Shown one piece after another: positions 1-6,929 of a stretch of 37,611 nt of DNA. Location of the stretch: the IMG/VR virus record IMGVR_UViG_3300045417_000507, positions 1 to 37,611 of that record, one strand, 5' to 3'. This stretch comes from a virus. The translations under genes and the position numbers were made by a program. The notes beneath the pieces were generated by a model that saw nothing but the letters and a program-made list of their open reading frames with translations, was not told the DNA's origin and made no database searches. Position 1 is the stretch's first letter. The number at the start of each line of letters is the position of its first letter.

Positions 1-146
1 TTATCTCTTAAGATATAAGTGTCCATAATACTTACTTCTAGTTCTTTTGTTTGATATTCTTCGTTACGCCAATTATGATTTAGCGTTTTTAGAGTATCAT
101 CCAGAGGAAGCTCTTGTTCTACTTTAACATAATTAAATAAGCCCAT
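1..146 (-). CDS. Small phage protein, N-terminal part (runs off left edge)
   Basis: The frame opens with ATG at 146 and stays open to the window edge for 48 codons, so the C-terminus is missing. It begins MGLFNYVKVEQELPL and contains EEYQTKELE. From memory this matches a common small phage/bacterial protein that starts MGLF(D/N)YVK and continues with FQTKDLE; its function is unknown to me. It lies nine bases after the stop of the gene at 156-425 and is probably co-transcribed with it. Confidence 0.75.
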   Translation of the reverse strand, partial: MGLFNYVKVEQELPLDDTLKTLNHNWRNEEYQTKELEVSIMDTYILRD

Positions 147-155
147 ATTAGTATA

Positions 156-425
156 CTATTCTAAATTATTTTCTTTGTCAAACTTAAATTTTTGACATCC
201 TTGATGTTCAAAAGTCAATAATCCGTATCTGTGACTATTCTTATTAGAGCATACGCCCCAATCGTTGCCTAGTTCTCCTTTTAATTCAAGATAATATTTG
301 CATCCCATAGAGCAATCTGGATATTCTGCTTCTGGATTTGCCCATCTTTCTACTTCTCCAAAAGGCTTGTAATCTTCGGGCAATCTTTTAACGATCTGCA
401 ATAAATAGTCGTGATTAATTTGCAT
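156..425 (-). CDS. Small four-cysteine protein of unknown function
   Basis: An 89-residue protein with a cysteine pattern C38-x3-C42, C59 (in DWGVC) and C77 (in TFEHQGC), which could bind a metal ion. The DWGVC...LLTFEHQGC combination recurs, from memory, in small uncharacterised bacterial and phage proteins. No signal peptide or membrane segment is visible. Its start overlaps the end of the phosphoesterase gene by 11 bases, so the two are translationally coupled. Function unknown. Confidence 0.8.
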   Translation of the reverse strand: MQINHDYLLQIVKRLPEDYKPFGEVERWANPEAEYPDCSMGCKYYLELKGELGNDWGVCSNKNSHRYGLLTFEHQGCQKFKFDKENNLE

Positions 426-1071
426 ATATTAGTTTAATTTCTTCTTTATTTATTACAACAAAAGAACATCTTTGTTCACAAAAACTTCCTGTATTGATGC
501 ATTTATTATCTTGATCTGGTATATGACTATGACCATATATAACTTTATCGTATCCATTTTCATTAATATATTTCAAAGCGTTATGTTTTATTTTACCGCT
601 TTTTTCTATGAAATTTTTAGTATGATGTTTAAATATATCAAAAAATATTTCTCCTACTATTGTTTTCCTAGCTAAATAATAGAGTTTAATTATAAGATTG
701 CTAATCCATTTATACTTTGTAAAATAAATATCGAATATATCTCCGTGAACTATTAAAATTTTTTCACCATTTAATTCTATTTCTAGCTCATCTCTGCAAT
801 CAAAACCTAAAAGAATACTCATAAACTCTGAATTTAGAAAACAATGATTTCCTATTAAATAAATTATTTTTGATTTCTTGCTTAATTTTCTTAATTGTGA
901 TAATACTTTCCAATGAAATTTTTTAAGACGCTTTAAGTTATGATGGTCAAAAAGATCGCCAGCTATAATAATATTTTTAGCTTTATATTTTTTTAATACC
1001 TTTAATAAGGTTTCTGCTTTGCAATACTTGTCGCCAAGATGAATGTCGGATATAATAAGATATTTATTCAT
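415..1071 (-). CDS. Calcineurin-like metallophosphoesterase (LpxH-like)
   Basis: A 218-residue protein with the metallophosphoesterase metal-binding motifs in order: D9-x-H11 (SDIHLGD), G38-D39, G74-N75-H76, H109-G-D and G180-H-S-H183. The layout resembles the UDP-2,3-diacylglucosamine hydrolase (LpxH) branch. GNH is followed by Cys, where Asp or Glu is usual. Residues 115-155 form a hydrophobic/basic insertion of the type that gives LpxH enzymes their lipid cap. In a phage it could hydrolyse a nucleotide, a lipid A precursor or a cyclic-nucleotide signal; the sequence does not decide. It overlaps both neighbouring genes. Confidence 0.85.
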   Translation of the reverse strand: MNKYLIISDIHLGDKYCKAETLLKVLKKYKAKNIIIAGDLFDHHNLKRLKKFHWKVLSQLRKLSKKSKIIYLIGNHCFLNSEFMSILLGFDCRDELEIELNGEKILIVHGDIFDIYFTKYKWISNLIIKLYYLARKTIVGEIFFDIFKHHTKNFIEKSGKIKHNALKYINENGYDKVIYGHSHIPDQDNKCINTGSFCEQRCSFVVINKEEIKLIYAN

Positions 1072-1438
1072 TTTTGTATTCTTTTATATATTTAATTATA
1101 TCTTTATACTTATTAAATTCGCAATTTTGTCTGCCTAAATTTGCAAGTCTGCAACAAATAATAATATTATCTTTTGTATAACCTTTATTATTATCTATTC
1201 TATCTGCACTCATAGATAGTAGGTTGCCTTTTTCTAAAACAGAATTAATATCAATAGGAATATCAAACCAAAAACATTTTCCATTTTGTTTGTTATATAT
1301 TTCTTTTAAATCTTCTGTTGAAATATTAACCTCTAATTCGATTCCTTTTCTTTTGAAGGTCATAGCTTTCGCTCTCCGACCAGAGATAGTGACATTATGT
1401 AATAATTTTTTCCAAGGACATTTAGGATAAGTTGGCAA
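1064..1438 (-). CDS. HNH-like endonuclease, small phage type
   Basis: A 124-residue protein. The core from about residue 45 reads LKEIYNKQNGKC, then MSADRIDNNKGYTKDN and the closing CCRLANLGRQN. The ADRIDN-x-KGYT block is the centre of the short HNH-type nucleases common in phages, with a degenerate first His (D-R-I-D). Such proteins are often free-standing homing or DNA-processing nucleases. It overlaps UvdE by 17 bases upstream and the phosphoesterase by 8 bases downstream, so it is in one operon with them. The family is fairly clear; activity and role are inferred. Confidence 0.7.
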   Translation of the reverse strand: MPTYPKCPWKKLLHNVTISGRRAKAMTFKRKGIELEVNISTEDLKEIYNKQNGKCFWFDIPIDINSVLEKGNLLSMSADRIDNNKGYTKDNIIICCRLANLGRQNCEFNKYKDIIKYIKEYKNE

Positions 1439-2324
1439 AAGATTTCTCCTTCATTTTTAATTCAAAATCTATATCTACACTATGTCCGTATGTATTGGGC
1501 AAACGAGTAGCATAATCAGCGTGTTTGCGTGGATTTTTCTGCCCAACAATGCTTTCTGAATAGTGAAATAGTGGAGTATGATTACCCCAAGTAATTCGTG
1601 CAAGATGAAATGCTTGTTCTTCTGATAGATTATCTGGATGACATTTATGATGAAGATAATCAAAAGTAATAGGAATATTAGATACAGAATGAAAATATTT
1701 GATAAGTTTTTTAACCGACCAACAAGTATCTTTATCGTCATTCTCGATAACTAATCTAGATTTAACATCTTCTGAAAGTCTATCGAAGTTGTTCATAAAC
1801 TTTTTAACTACATTATTTAAATTGCCTTTTGCATTATGTATGTGCATATTCATAGGTGCATCATAATTAAGTGGGCAACCAATTTGAGTCATAAACCAAC
1901 CATAGTGATTCAATTCTTTGATTGTTTTATCTACTGCATTATCATTATCACTAGCAAGAACATTAAATTCGCTAGGATGACAAGAGATACGAACATTGGT
2001 AGATTGTATTAGCTTTTTGATACTATTAAATGATGCTAGGATTCTATTATAGTCTGGTAAATCTTGTAATGATACATTAGCTTTGTCATAAGTAATAAGA
2101 GGAAATAGGTCAGAAGAAAGTCTGTATGTATGATTATGGTCAGCACAATATTTAATATATTGATATGTAACAATCATATTATTTAAGATTCTAGAAGAAA
2201 GAGTAGATAACGCTTCTCCTCTGCTCATAGTAGAGAAACGAGCATAAGTCATAGTATTGAACTTAATAGGCTCGTCTCTCTCTGCTAGAGACAAGACAAT
2301 ACAGCAAATACCTTTTCGGCTCAT
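1422..2324 (-). CDS. uvdE: UV-damage endonuclease UvdE (UVDE)
   Basis: A 300-residue TIM-barrel DNA repair nuclease that nicks 5' of UV photoproducts and other distortions. Diagnostic blocks are RISCHPSEFNVLAS near residue 110, MHIHNAKG near 160, RLVIENDD near 190 and ITFDYLHHKCHP near 220. These His, Glu and Asp residues form the family's metal site. The length is normal for a full-length bacterial UVDE. It heads a minus-strand operon with HNH, phosphoesterase and small genes. The start is fixed by a sigma-70-like promoter ending six bases upstream; no Shine-Dalgarno is visible. UVDE is uncommon in phages and could act in repair of viral DNA in sunlit habitats. Confidence 0.93.
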   Translation of the reverse strand: MSRKGICCIVLSLAERDEPIKFNTMTYARFSTMSRGEALSTLSSRILNNMIVTYQYIKYCADHNHTYRLSSDLFPLITYDKANVSLQDLPDYNRILASFNSIKKLIQSTNVRISCHPSEFNVLASDNDNAVDKTIKELNHYGWFMTQIGCPLNYDAPMNMHIHNAKGNLNNVVKKFMNNFDRLSEDVKSRLVIENDDKDTCWSVKKLIKYFHSVSNIPITFDYLHHKCHPDNLSEEQAFHLARITWGNHTPLFHYSESIVGQKNPRKHADYATRLPNTYGHSVDIDFELKMKEKSFANLS

Positions 2325-2330
2325 ACTACC

Positions 2331-2359
2331 ATCTTAATCAAATATACAGCAATAGTCAA
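2331..2359 (-). promoter_or_regulatory. Sigma-70-type promoter of uvdE
   Basis: TTGACT (2359-2354), exactly 17 bases, then TAAGAT (2336-2331). Only six bases separate the -10 box from the ATG at 2324, so transcription should start at or beside the start codon (leaderless mRNA). Confidence 0.65.
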
Positions 2360-2370
2360 GAGCTTAAAAA

Positions 2371-2547
2371 TTATCTGTAAATATATGTAGATGAACCATT
2401 TTGCTTTTTTAATTCTTTTTTAATCAACGACTTTTGCTTTTCTTCCGACCAGTTTATCGTATCATAGTTTTCTTTAAACCTGTCAGAAAAACAATTTCTT
2501 GGTAAATCACCTTTTCCAGCCCCTTTATTCGGCGTTTTTTCGTTCAC
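2371..2547 (-). CDS. Small basic phage protein with KGDLPRN motif
   Basis: A 58-residue protein starting at GTG 2547; an in-frame TAA lies just upstream and AAAGAG sits about seven bases before the GTG. It reads NEKTPNKGAGKGDLPRN at the N-terminus and FKENYDTINW in the middle, ending in a lysine-rich helix. The GKGD-x-PRN...F(R/K)-x-NYD-x-I-x-W pattern is familiar from tiny phage proteins of unknown function. It is separated from UvdE by the uvdE promoter. Confidence 0.7.
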   Translation of the reverse strand: MNEKTPNKGAGKGDLPRNCFSDRFKENYDTINWSEEKQKSLIKKELKKQNGSSTYIYR

Positions 2548-2560
2548 AAATATTGCTCTT

Positions 2561-2656
2561 TATTTGGCATTTTCGTGTTAGCAAATATGACTTTATTTGC
2601 AAAAATCCTGTTAGCAAATATGAGTTTATATTTGCAAATTTTTGGTTAGCAAATAT
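2561..2656. repeat. GTTAGCAAATAT direct repeats with hairpins
   Basis: GTTAGCAAATAT occurs at 2577-2588, 2610-2621 and 2645-2656 (33 and 35 base spacing). After the first two copies, GCAAATA is followed by its reverse complement TATTTGC (perfect 7- and 8-base-pair stems with 6-base loops). The third copy ends on the stop codon of the 2656-2949 gene. The hairpins could slow RNA decay or terminate transcription; spacing and number do not fit a CRISPR. Confidence 0.7.
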
Positions 2657-2949
2657 TATTTTTTAAAGTCGCCTAAATCACGATCAAAAGAAAATTTTCC
2701 AGGTTTTTCTACAAAATCAGAATAAGCTTCTTCTGTGCATCCTGCCATCTCAGTAAATGGAGATACTACTGCAAAAATTGCAAATGCACCTATTGTAGCT
2801 GCTATTGAGATTGGGCGAACAACCGCTAGATCTCCTGCCGATAGAAAACTATCCGCTACTGGAGTGGATTCTGATTGAGTTCCAGAATCAGCTAAACCTA
2901 AAGAGGTAAAAAATAATGCTATTAATGCTAGAGTTTTAATTTTATTCAT
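2656..2949 (-). CDS. Small exported protein, host-like
   Basis: A 97-residue protein with a signal peptide (basic MNKIK, hydrophobic 6-18, probable cut after LGLA). A second hydrophobic stretch covers about 46-65 and the tail reads EKPGKFSFDRDLGDFKK. The pattern VRPISIAAT...F...SPFT...P..F.F.R.LGDF resembles, from memory, a small exported protein family of Gammaproteobacteria sometimes labelled multidrug transporter without evidence. That suggests capture from a host. It is flanked by repeats on both sides and has a perfect-consensus promoter, so it may be an independently acquired early or host-interaction gene. Function unknown. Confidence 0.75.
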   Translation of the reverse strand: MNKIKTLALIALFFTSLGLADSGTQSESTPVADSFLSAGDLAVVRPISIAATIGAFAIFAVVSPFTEMAGCTEEAYSDFVEKPGKFSFDRDLGDFKK

Positions 2950-2957
2950 ATTATTAT

Positions 2958-2986
2958 ATTATAATCATATATTATACCTTTGTCAA
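2958..2986 (-). promoter_or_regulatory. Perfect consensus sigma-70 promoter
   Basis: TTGACA (2986-2981), 17 bases, TATAAT (2963-2958): both hexamers match the consensus. The -10 box ends eight bases before the ATG at 2949, so the predicted start leaves about two untranslated bases. No Shine-Dalgarno is present. Confidence 0.8.
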
Positions 2987-2991
2987 GTATA

Positions 2992-3025
2992 TATTTGGCA
3001 TTTTTTAGTTAGTAAATATAGATTT
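2992..3025. repeat. Diverged copy of the 2561-2656 repeat
   Basis: ATTTGGCATTTT followed by GTTAGTAAATAT matches ATTTGGCATTTT...GTTAGCAAATAT at 2562-2588. The exported-protein gene and its promoter therefore sit between related repeat units. Confidence 0.5.
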
Positions 3026-3080
3026 ACTTTTGAGGTATAAAATTAACAAGTGCTTCATCCCCATAGACTTTAAAAGATTT

Positions 3081-3695
3081 TCATTTTAACCAAACAGATG
3101 TAGGATTATAAGCTTCTGTATCAAGAAAGTCCCAAACCTGCCATTCTTTGTTTCCTTTTGTATAATTAATTATATTAGAAAGAAAAGCTTGTAAATCTTC
3201 AATATGCCAAACATCATCAAGAAGTTTCTTACCAAGATATCTAGACTGATGAGCAACATGATCTGCATAGCTGTATGCAAAAGCAGAGAATGGAGGTAGT
3301 ACACATCCCATAGAACAAAGAACTCCTTGCATACGAGAAGCAACTTCTTTTCCACCAACAGAATGCATTGTAACAATTACTCCTGCTGGTTTACCAAGAA
3401 GATGTTTTTTTCCCTCAATCTCTGTCATCTTTTCAAAAAGTTGTTGCATATTTGAACCCCAACTATCCCAATATGTTCCTGTGCAAAAAATAAGAGCATC
3501 ACTTCCTTTTATGATATGTCTAACTTTTGGCCAATAAAAATCTTTATGAAGATGAAGAATTTTGATCTTTATATTTGAATCAATTTTATTAATTTTTTTT
3601 TTTATTTTTTTAATAAGAGATCCGGTATTACCATTTTTACCACCAATAGAGCCGTTAATTATAGTAAGAGTTATTTTCTTTTCTGGCAAGTTCAT
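3081..3695 (-). CDS. Flavodoxin-fold NAD(P)H-dependent oxidoreductase
   Basis: A 204-residue protein of the NADPH-dependent FMN reductase/flavodoxin-like fold. It shows an N-terminal strand followed by the phosphate-binding loop NGSIGGKNGNTGSL (residues about 14-27). CTGTYWDSWGSNMQQLFEKM (about 71-90) is the flavin-contacting loop, and KPAGVIVTMHSVGG is the third strand-loop. It should bind FMN and reduce a small substrate; redox partner and role are unknown. Its start overlaps the 3655-3948 gene by 41 bases, but no later Met precedes the loop motif. Such reductases are rare in phages. Confidence 0.75.
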   Translation of the reverse strand: MNLPEKKITLTIINGSIGGKNGNTGSLIKKIKKKINKIDSNIKIKILHLHKDFYWPKVRHIIKGSDALIFCTGTYWDSWGSNMQQLFEKMTEIEGKKHLLGKPAGVIVTMHSVGGKEVASRMQGVLCSMGCVLPPFSAFAYSYADHVAHQSRYLGKKLLDDVWHIEDLQAFLSNIINYTKGNKEWQVWDFLDTEAYNPTSVWLK

Positions 3696-3948
3696 CTATA
3701 TAATCCTTTATTATATTATACACTCTTACTTCTTCTGGATTAGCTTCTCTTTCAACTTCATTAAAATTATAAAATATATATTCTTTTAGTTGATGATGTT
3801 TAAATCTATGTATGCCTTTTCTGTCGTCATCTCTAACAAAAATATACCTAAATGGAAGTGTTTCATTTTTAAGTTTATAAAGATTACCATATTTGGGTAA
3901 GAGTGGTTTACTTTTATCAAGAAAATTTAATATCTTTTTAAATATCAT
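3655..3948 (-). CDS. Hypothetical protein
   Basis: A 97-residue protein, rich in Lys, Asp and aromatic residues, without signal peptide or clear membrane helix. It has a charged patch RYIFVRDDDRKGIHRFKHHQ in the middle and a predicted helical C-terminus (EEVRVYNIIKDYIDELARK). I do not recognise a family. Its ATG overlaps the preceding gene (3945-4148) by four bases and its end overlaps the reductase by 41, so it is translated as part of this operon. Confidence 0.6.
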   Translation of the reverse strand: MIFKKILNFLDKSKPLLPKYGNLYKLKNETLPFRYIFVRDDDRKGIHRFKHHQLKEYIFYNFNEVEREANPEEVRVYNIIKDYIDELARKENNSYYN

Positions 3949-4148
3949 AACACTCCAAAAACCTTAAGCATAACAATAGAAGAAACAATACCGCCGATTA
4001 AACTGCTACAGGTTCTAATTATTTCTAATTTATGATTATGATGATCTACCCATATTTCAAATGAATCTCTTAATTTACCTTTCGCAAGAAGTTTTTTTCT
4101 TTGCTTTTTTGTTAATTTAAGATTCGAGATATCTTTTAATGTTATCAT
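3945..4148 (-). CDS. Hypothetical small protein with C-terminal membrane segment
   Basis: A 67-residue protein: basic N-terminal half (KLTKKQRKKLLAKGK), then a hydrophobic stretch SSLIGGIVSSIVMLKVFGVL at about 48-67 that would anchor it as a tail-anchored membrane protein. The ATG at 4148 forms an ATGA overlap with the stop (4145-4147) of the frame-shifted methyltransferase, which supports that frame being translated. Function unknown. Confidence 0.6.
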   Translation of the reverse strand: MITLKDISNLKLTKKQRKKLLAKGKLRDSFEIWVDHHNHKLEIIRTCSSLIGGIVSSIVMLKVFGVL

Positions 4149-4791
4149 TTTTTAATTGCTCCCCAAATTCCCACAAAGGAACCAAAGTCTTCAAATAATT
4201 CTTGTTTATTTTTTACCTCTTCGTCTACTGCAACTTTTAATTCTTGAAAATCTGAAGCAGCTGGGTCTGGATAATCATGGCCAATCATTATGCCTCGTTT
4301 TTTAATTTTGGATACCAAGCAAGTATATCAGCTTTTACATTTTTATAATCATGAGCTGCATCAATAAAAATAATATCGCAGCTTTCATCTAAATGTAATT
4401 TTGCAATTTCAGTAGAAAACCCTTGCTCTATGTTTACTCTATCTAAAAAATTAAATTTCTGTAGATTATTCTTAAAGTCATTCAGTAGATTAGATGTATC
4501 TCGATCTTTATGTTCTTCGCTACCTTTCCAAGTGTCAACGCAATATATTTCAACATCAGAAGGTTCTGTAGCTAAACAAAAAACAGAAGCAGATTTACCT
4601 TTCCAACTGCCGACTTCAACTAATTTTCCCTTTAAATGGGAAGCTACGGCATATAATGTATAAGCTTGATATGGCCAAAGCCACCCTTCGATTTGATTTA
4701 TGCTTGTGTATAATGCATCTAAGAAATTCCTATCGTATCTTTTTATGGTCTTTACATATTTATAAAAAATTCCTAACGATTCTTTATTCAT
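4145..4791 (-). CDS. Class I methyltransferase, complete only after a -1 frame change
   Basis: The first frame (4791 to 4288) gives 167 residues ending PKLKNEA. It holds the SAM-binding start LVEVGSWKGKSASVFCL (about 56-72), the acidic CVDTW (84-88) and DIIFIDAAHDY. The -1 frame continues directly with RGIMIGHDYPDP and runs to TGA at 4145, giving about 215 residues. The paralog at 27958-28518 reads WYPKLKKNGIFAGHD through the same point, so the shifted product is the full family length. The switch falls on A AAA AAC (4303-4297), a classic slippery heptamer. It may be programmed frameshifting, a real mutation or an A6 sequencing error. The substrate is unknown, possibly a sugar. Confidence 0.75.
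4297..4303 (-). other. Candidate -1 frameshift site A AAA AAC
   Basis: On the minus strand the zero frame reads TTA AAA AAC GAG GCA TAA. Slipping back one base gives CGA GGC ATA ATG ATT and restores the methyltransferase. A weak imperfect stem (ATAAT...ATTAT) follows within about 10 bases, overlapping the zero-frame stop. Confidence 0.5.
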
Positions 4792-4960
4792 GGTTATTAT
4801 CTTTTGGTGATTTCCATAAAATATTTTTAAGGTCTAAATCAGAACTCCAAAGCATTAGTTTAGAGTATAATCCATATCCAAGGCCATTAAACCATTGCAT
4901 AGTAGTTCTACTTATTATATCTCCTAAATAATAAAATAAATAAATTAAAAATAATCTCAT
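4784..4960 (-). CDS. Small hydrophobic phage protein
   Basis: A 58-residue protein: MRLFLIYLFYYLGDIISR, an amphipathic/hydrophobic N-terminus, then WFNGLGYGLYSKLMLWSSDLD and a polar tail. From memory the 'LGDLLSR...YNWLMLRSSDLD' pattern occurs in tiny phage proteins of unknown role. It starts 12 bases after the end of PurA and its last codons overlap the methyltransferase start by eight bases, so it bridges the operon. Confidence 0.7.
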   Translation of the reverse strand: MRLFLIYLFYYLGDIISRTTMQWFNGLGYGLYSKLMLWSSDLDLKNILWKSPKDNNHE

Positions 4961-4972
4961 AATCTATGATAT

Positions 4973-5965
4973 TCATATACTTTCTTTATTTCCAGAAAAT
5001 ATTATTTCTATTGGTTCATCTAATGTATGATTTAATTGATTTTTAATAAAAAATTGCATGGATTGAAAAGTGTTAAATTTATAAAGATTATTATTTTGAA
5101 ATAGTTTGTATGTATGTATTTTTTCTAAAATATCACATTTATTGATAATAAGTTTTGTAACACCAGAGATTTTAATTGCATCAATTAGCCTATTTAAGTT
5201 TAACCAATTAGCGATTCTTTTTCTGCCAGTAGTTGAACCAAACTCTTGACCAGCTTCTATTAGCATATTTAGTTCATCATCTTCCCAAAGAGTTTCTGGA
5301 AATAATGGATCAACACCACTTTTTGTATCATAAATTTTTGCAACACCTATAATTTCTCGAACTTTTTTAGGAGAAAATCCTAATGAACAAGCTGAGTATG
5401 GTAAAGTTTCACTACTAGTAACATAAGGATAATCGCCATAATTAATATCTAACCAAAAACTTTGCGCTCCTTCACAAAGGATATTGCCATAGAGTTCGCC
5501 GTCCCAAAGATGCTTTTTATCAATATAATCTCTAGCGAGTTTACCAACTCTTAGCATTTTATCTCCATAAGCTGGAGCTATGCCTTGTCCTGTTGTGCCT
5601 AGTTTCTGTTTAAGAACTTGGAGGTCATATTGAATATGTTTTTCTGTAATAATATGAGTTTTAGGACTAATTTTAATTAAAGATGTATCGAAGCCTTCTT
5701 TTTTTAAGTAATCTATTTCATCAAAAAATTTATCAACATTAACAACGCAATTAGGACCAATAATGCTTAGTTTATTTTGAAAGACTCCACATGGAATAAT
5801 ATGAGTTTTATATTTTTTATCATTTATATAAACTGTATGACCAGCATTGGGGCCTCCATTCCAACGACAAACTATATCATAATTTTTAGAAATTGCATTA
5901 CTAATTTTTCCTTTCCCTTCATCTCCCCAAGCTAATCCAAATATAATATCTACAAATTTAATCAT
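4973..5965 (-). CDS. purA: Adenylosuccinate synthetase, short viral/archaeal-length form
   Basis: Joins aspartate to IMP using GTP, the first step from IMP to AMP. Starting at ATG 5965 it is 330 residues, shorter than the roughly 430 of bacterial PurA and close to archaeal and phage forms. Motifs: GLAWGDEGKGK (10-20) with the catalytic Asp15, GGPNAGHT with His43, LGTTGQGIAPAYGDK, YPYVTSS and the late GSTTGRKRIANWL. The phage PurZ enzymes that make 2-aminoadenine DNA are related and, as I recall, replace the loop Asp with Ser or Gly. Here Asp is kept, favouring normal PurA chemistry. A 24-codon upstream extension is discarded because it crosses the promoter and the divergent gene. Confidence 0.9.
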   Translation of the reverse strand: MIKFVDIIFGLAWGDEGKGKISNAISKNYDIVCRWNGGPNAGHTVYINDKKYKTHIIPCGVFQNKLSIIGPNCVVNVDKFFDEIDYLKKEGFDTSLIKISPKTHIITEKHIQYDLQVLKQKLGTTGQGIAPAYGDKMLRVGKLARDYIDKKHLWDGELYGNILCEGAQSFWLDINYGDYPYVTSSETLPYSACSLGFSPKKVREIIGVAKIYDTKSGVDPLFPETLWEDDELNMLIEAGQEFGSTTGRKRIANWLNLNRLIDAIKISGVTKLIINKCDILEKIHTYKLFQNNNLYKFNTFQSMQFFIKNQLNHTLDEPIEIIFSGNKESI

Positions 5966-5975
5966 CACTAATATG

Positions 5976-6004
5976 ATTATAATATAAATATATGATAAAA
6001 TCAA
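5976..6004 (-). promoter_or_regulatory. Sigma-70-type promoter of purA
   Basis: TTGATT (6004-5999), 17 bases, TATAAT (5981-5976), ending 10 bases before the PurA ATG at 5965. Its -35 box overlaps the AAGTGTA motif of the divergent gene, so the two promoters occupy the same DNA. Confidence 0.7.
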
Positions 6005-6009
6005 GTGTA
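6003..6009 (+). promoter_or_regulatory. AAGTGTA start-proximal motif (candidate late promoter)
   Basis: AAGTGTA followed by nine bases and the ATG at 6019. The same heptamer or a one- to two-base variant precedes seven other probable late genes at the same distance. Confidence 0.55.
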
Positions 6010-6018
6010 AAATAATAT

Positions 6019-6867
6019 ATGCCATGCCCTTTAACATCAGATTTAGAATATCCAGATTACGTTAAGAAAATCCTTAAGGAAATAGAAGTTGGTAACGACC
6101 AGAGATTAAAAGATTGTGCTTGTAAACTTAAAACCGTGGTTGATGAAGAGGGATGTCCTATACTTGATGAAGATAATAAGCTAGGCTTGTTTCCGTTTTG
6201 CATAACAGACACAGAAACTGATCCAACTACAATGGGTCTTTCTCTTGGTCACCCATGGCTAAATTATCCTTATGCAGTAGGATTAAGTTTAGATGATATG
6301 ATGCATTTATTTTGGAGAGTAATTGGTTATAGCGAACCTAAATCTTCTTGCACTGTTATTATTCCTCCGGACGATTATGACCCTGGAAGTACAAATACTT
6401 TCTCATCGTGTGGAAGTTCTATACCGCTTAATAAAGCAAGTTCAGATGTAAAAGAAAGAGTATGTAATGCACATATTGGTTTTTCTTTTAATCGCAAAGC
6501 AAATGATGACGATATTTTGTATGGTAATGCTAGTCCTGGATGTACAATAAATAATCATGAAGATATAGCATTTTTTCAATCGAGTAATTACTATAAGACT
6601 TGCTATAGATATAATGACCTTTATTACCCAACAATACAATACACATGTATGGCTCCCCCGCCAGCTATATTCTCTACAACACAACGAGCTGGTGGTCCTG
6701 CTACAACCTTAAAATTAAAAATAAATACTACTAATTATAGTGTTCAAGTTTGGTATCCGCTTGCGAACCTAAATCATGATGCAATTATTAACGCTAATTT
6801 AGAATTAACTTCTGAAATTATACTCGGCGGGGGCGCGGGAGGCGGCATTTCTCAGATGATAGGATAG
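6019..6867 (+). CDS. Variable paralog family, copy 1 (MPCPL family)
   Basis: A 282-residue protein of a five-member family that I cannot assign. Residues 1-37 (MPCPLTSDLEYPDYVKK...DCACKL) are shared almost base for base with three other copies. Then come an acidic stretch (VVDEEGC...DEDNK), FPFC at 58-61 and the conserved CYRYNDLYYP near residue 195. Cysteines are frequent (C3, C33, C35, C46, C61). Between conserved blocks lie variable loops. Residues about 211-230 (MAPPPAIF...AGGPATT) and the tail GGGAGGG are encoded by GC-rich DNA quite unlike the AT-rich surroundings. The nearest relative is the partial copy at 37023. It is preceded by the late-type AAGTGTA motif. Likely a virion surface or adhesin-like protein, by inference only. 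Confidence 0.8.
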   Translation: MPCPLTSDLEYPDYVKKILKEIEVGNDQRLKDCACKLKTVVDEEGCPILDEDNKLGLFPFCITDTETDPTTMGLSLGHPWLNYPYAVGLSLDDMMHLFWRVIGYSEPKSSCTVIIPPDDYDPGSTNTFSSCGSSIPLNKASSDVKERVCNAHIGFSFNRKANDDDILYGNASPGCTINNHEDIAFFQSSNYYKTCYRYNDLYYPTIQYTCMAPPPAIFSTTQRAGGPATTLKLKINTTNYSVQVWYPLANLNHDAIINANLELTSEIILGGGAGGGISQMIG

Positions 6868-6894
6868 TATTTAAGGATCACGTCAATAATAAAT

Positions 6895-6923
6895 TTGACA
6901 AAAAAATAAAAAAATAATAAGAT
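6895..6923 (+). promoter_or_regulatory. Sigma-70-like promoter reading into a structured gap
   Basis: TTGACA (6895-6900), 17 bases, TAAGAT (6918-6923). The predicted start near 6930 leads into the hairpin-rich stretch 6930-7180 and not directly into a reading frame. Confidence 0.6.
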
Positions 6924-6929
6924 ATACTT

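Noticed and set aside
472-675. Plus-strand frame of 67 codons and similar opposite-strand frames at 1224-1430, 3562-3789, 29590-29817 and 35282-35557
   Set aside because: They lie antisense to well-supported genes and have hydrophobic or biased compositions typical of AT-rich shadows.
2577-2656. Possible CRISPR array from GTTAGCAAATAT
   Set aside because: Only three 12-base units with short AT-rich spacers that pair with the repeat; no Cas genes.
4973-5965. PurZ of the 2-aminoadenine pathway
   Set aside because: The WGDEGKGK loop keeps the Asp that I recall being replaced in PurZ, and no DatZ, MazZ or DpoZ gene is in the window. Phylogeny could reverse this.
5966-6037. 24-residue hydrophobic N-terminal extension of PurA
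   Set aside because: It runs through the purA promoter and the start of the divergent gene; PurA proteins start just before the GDEGKGK loop.
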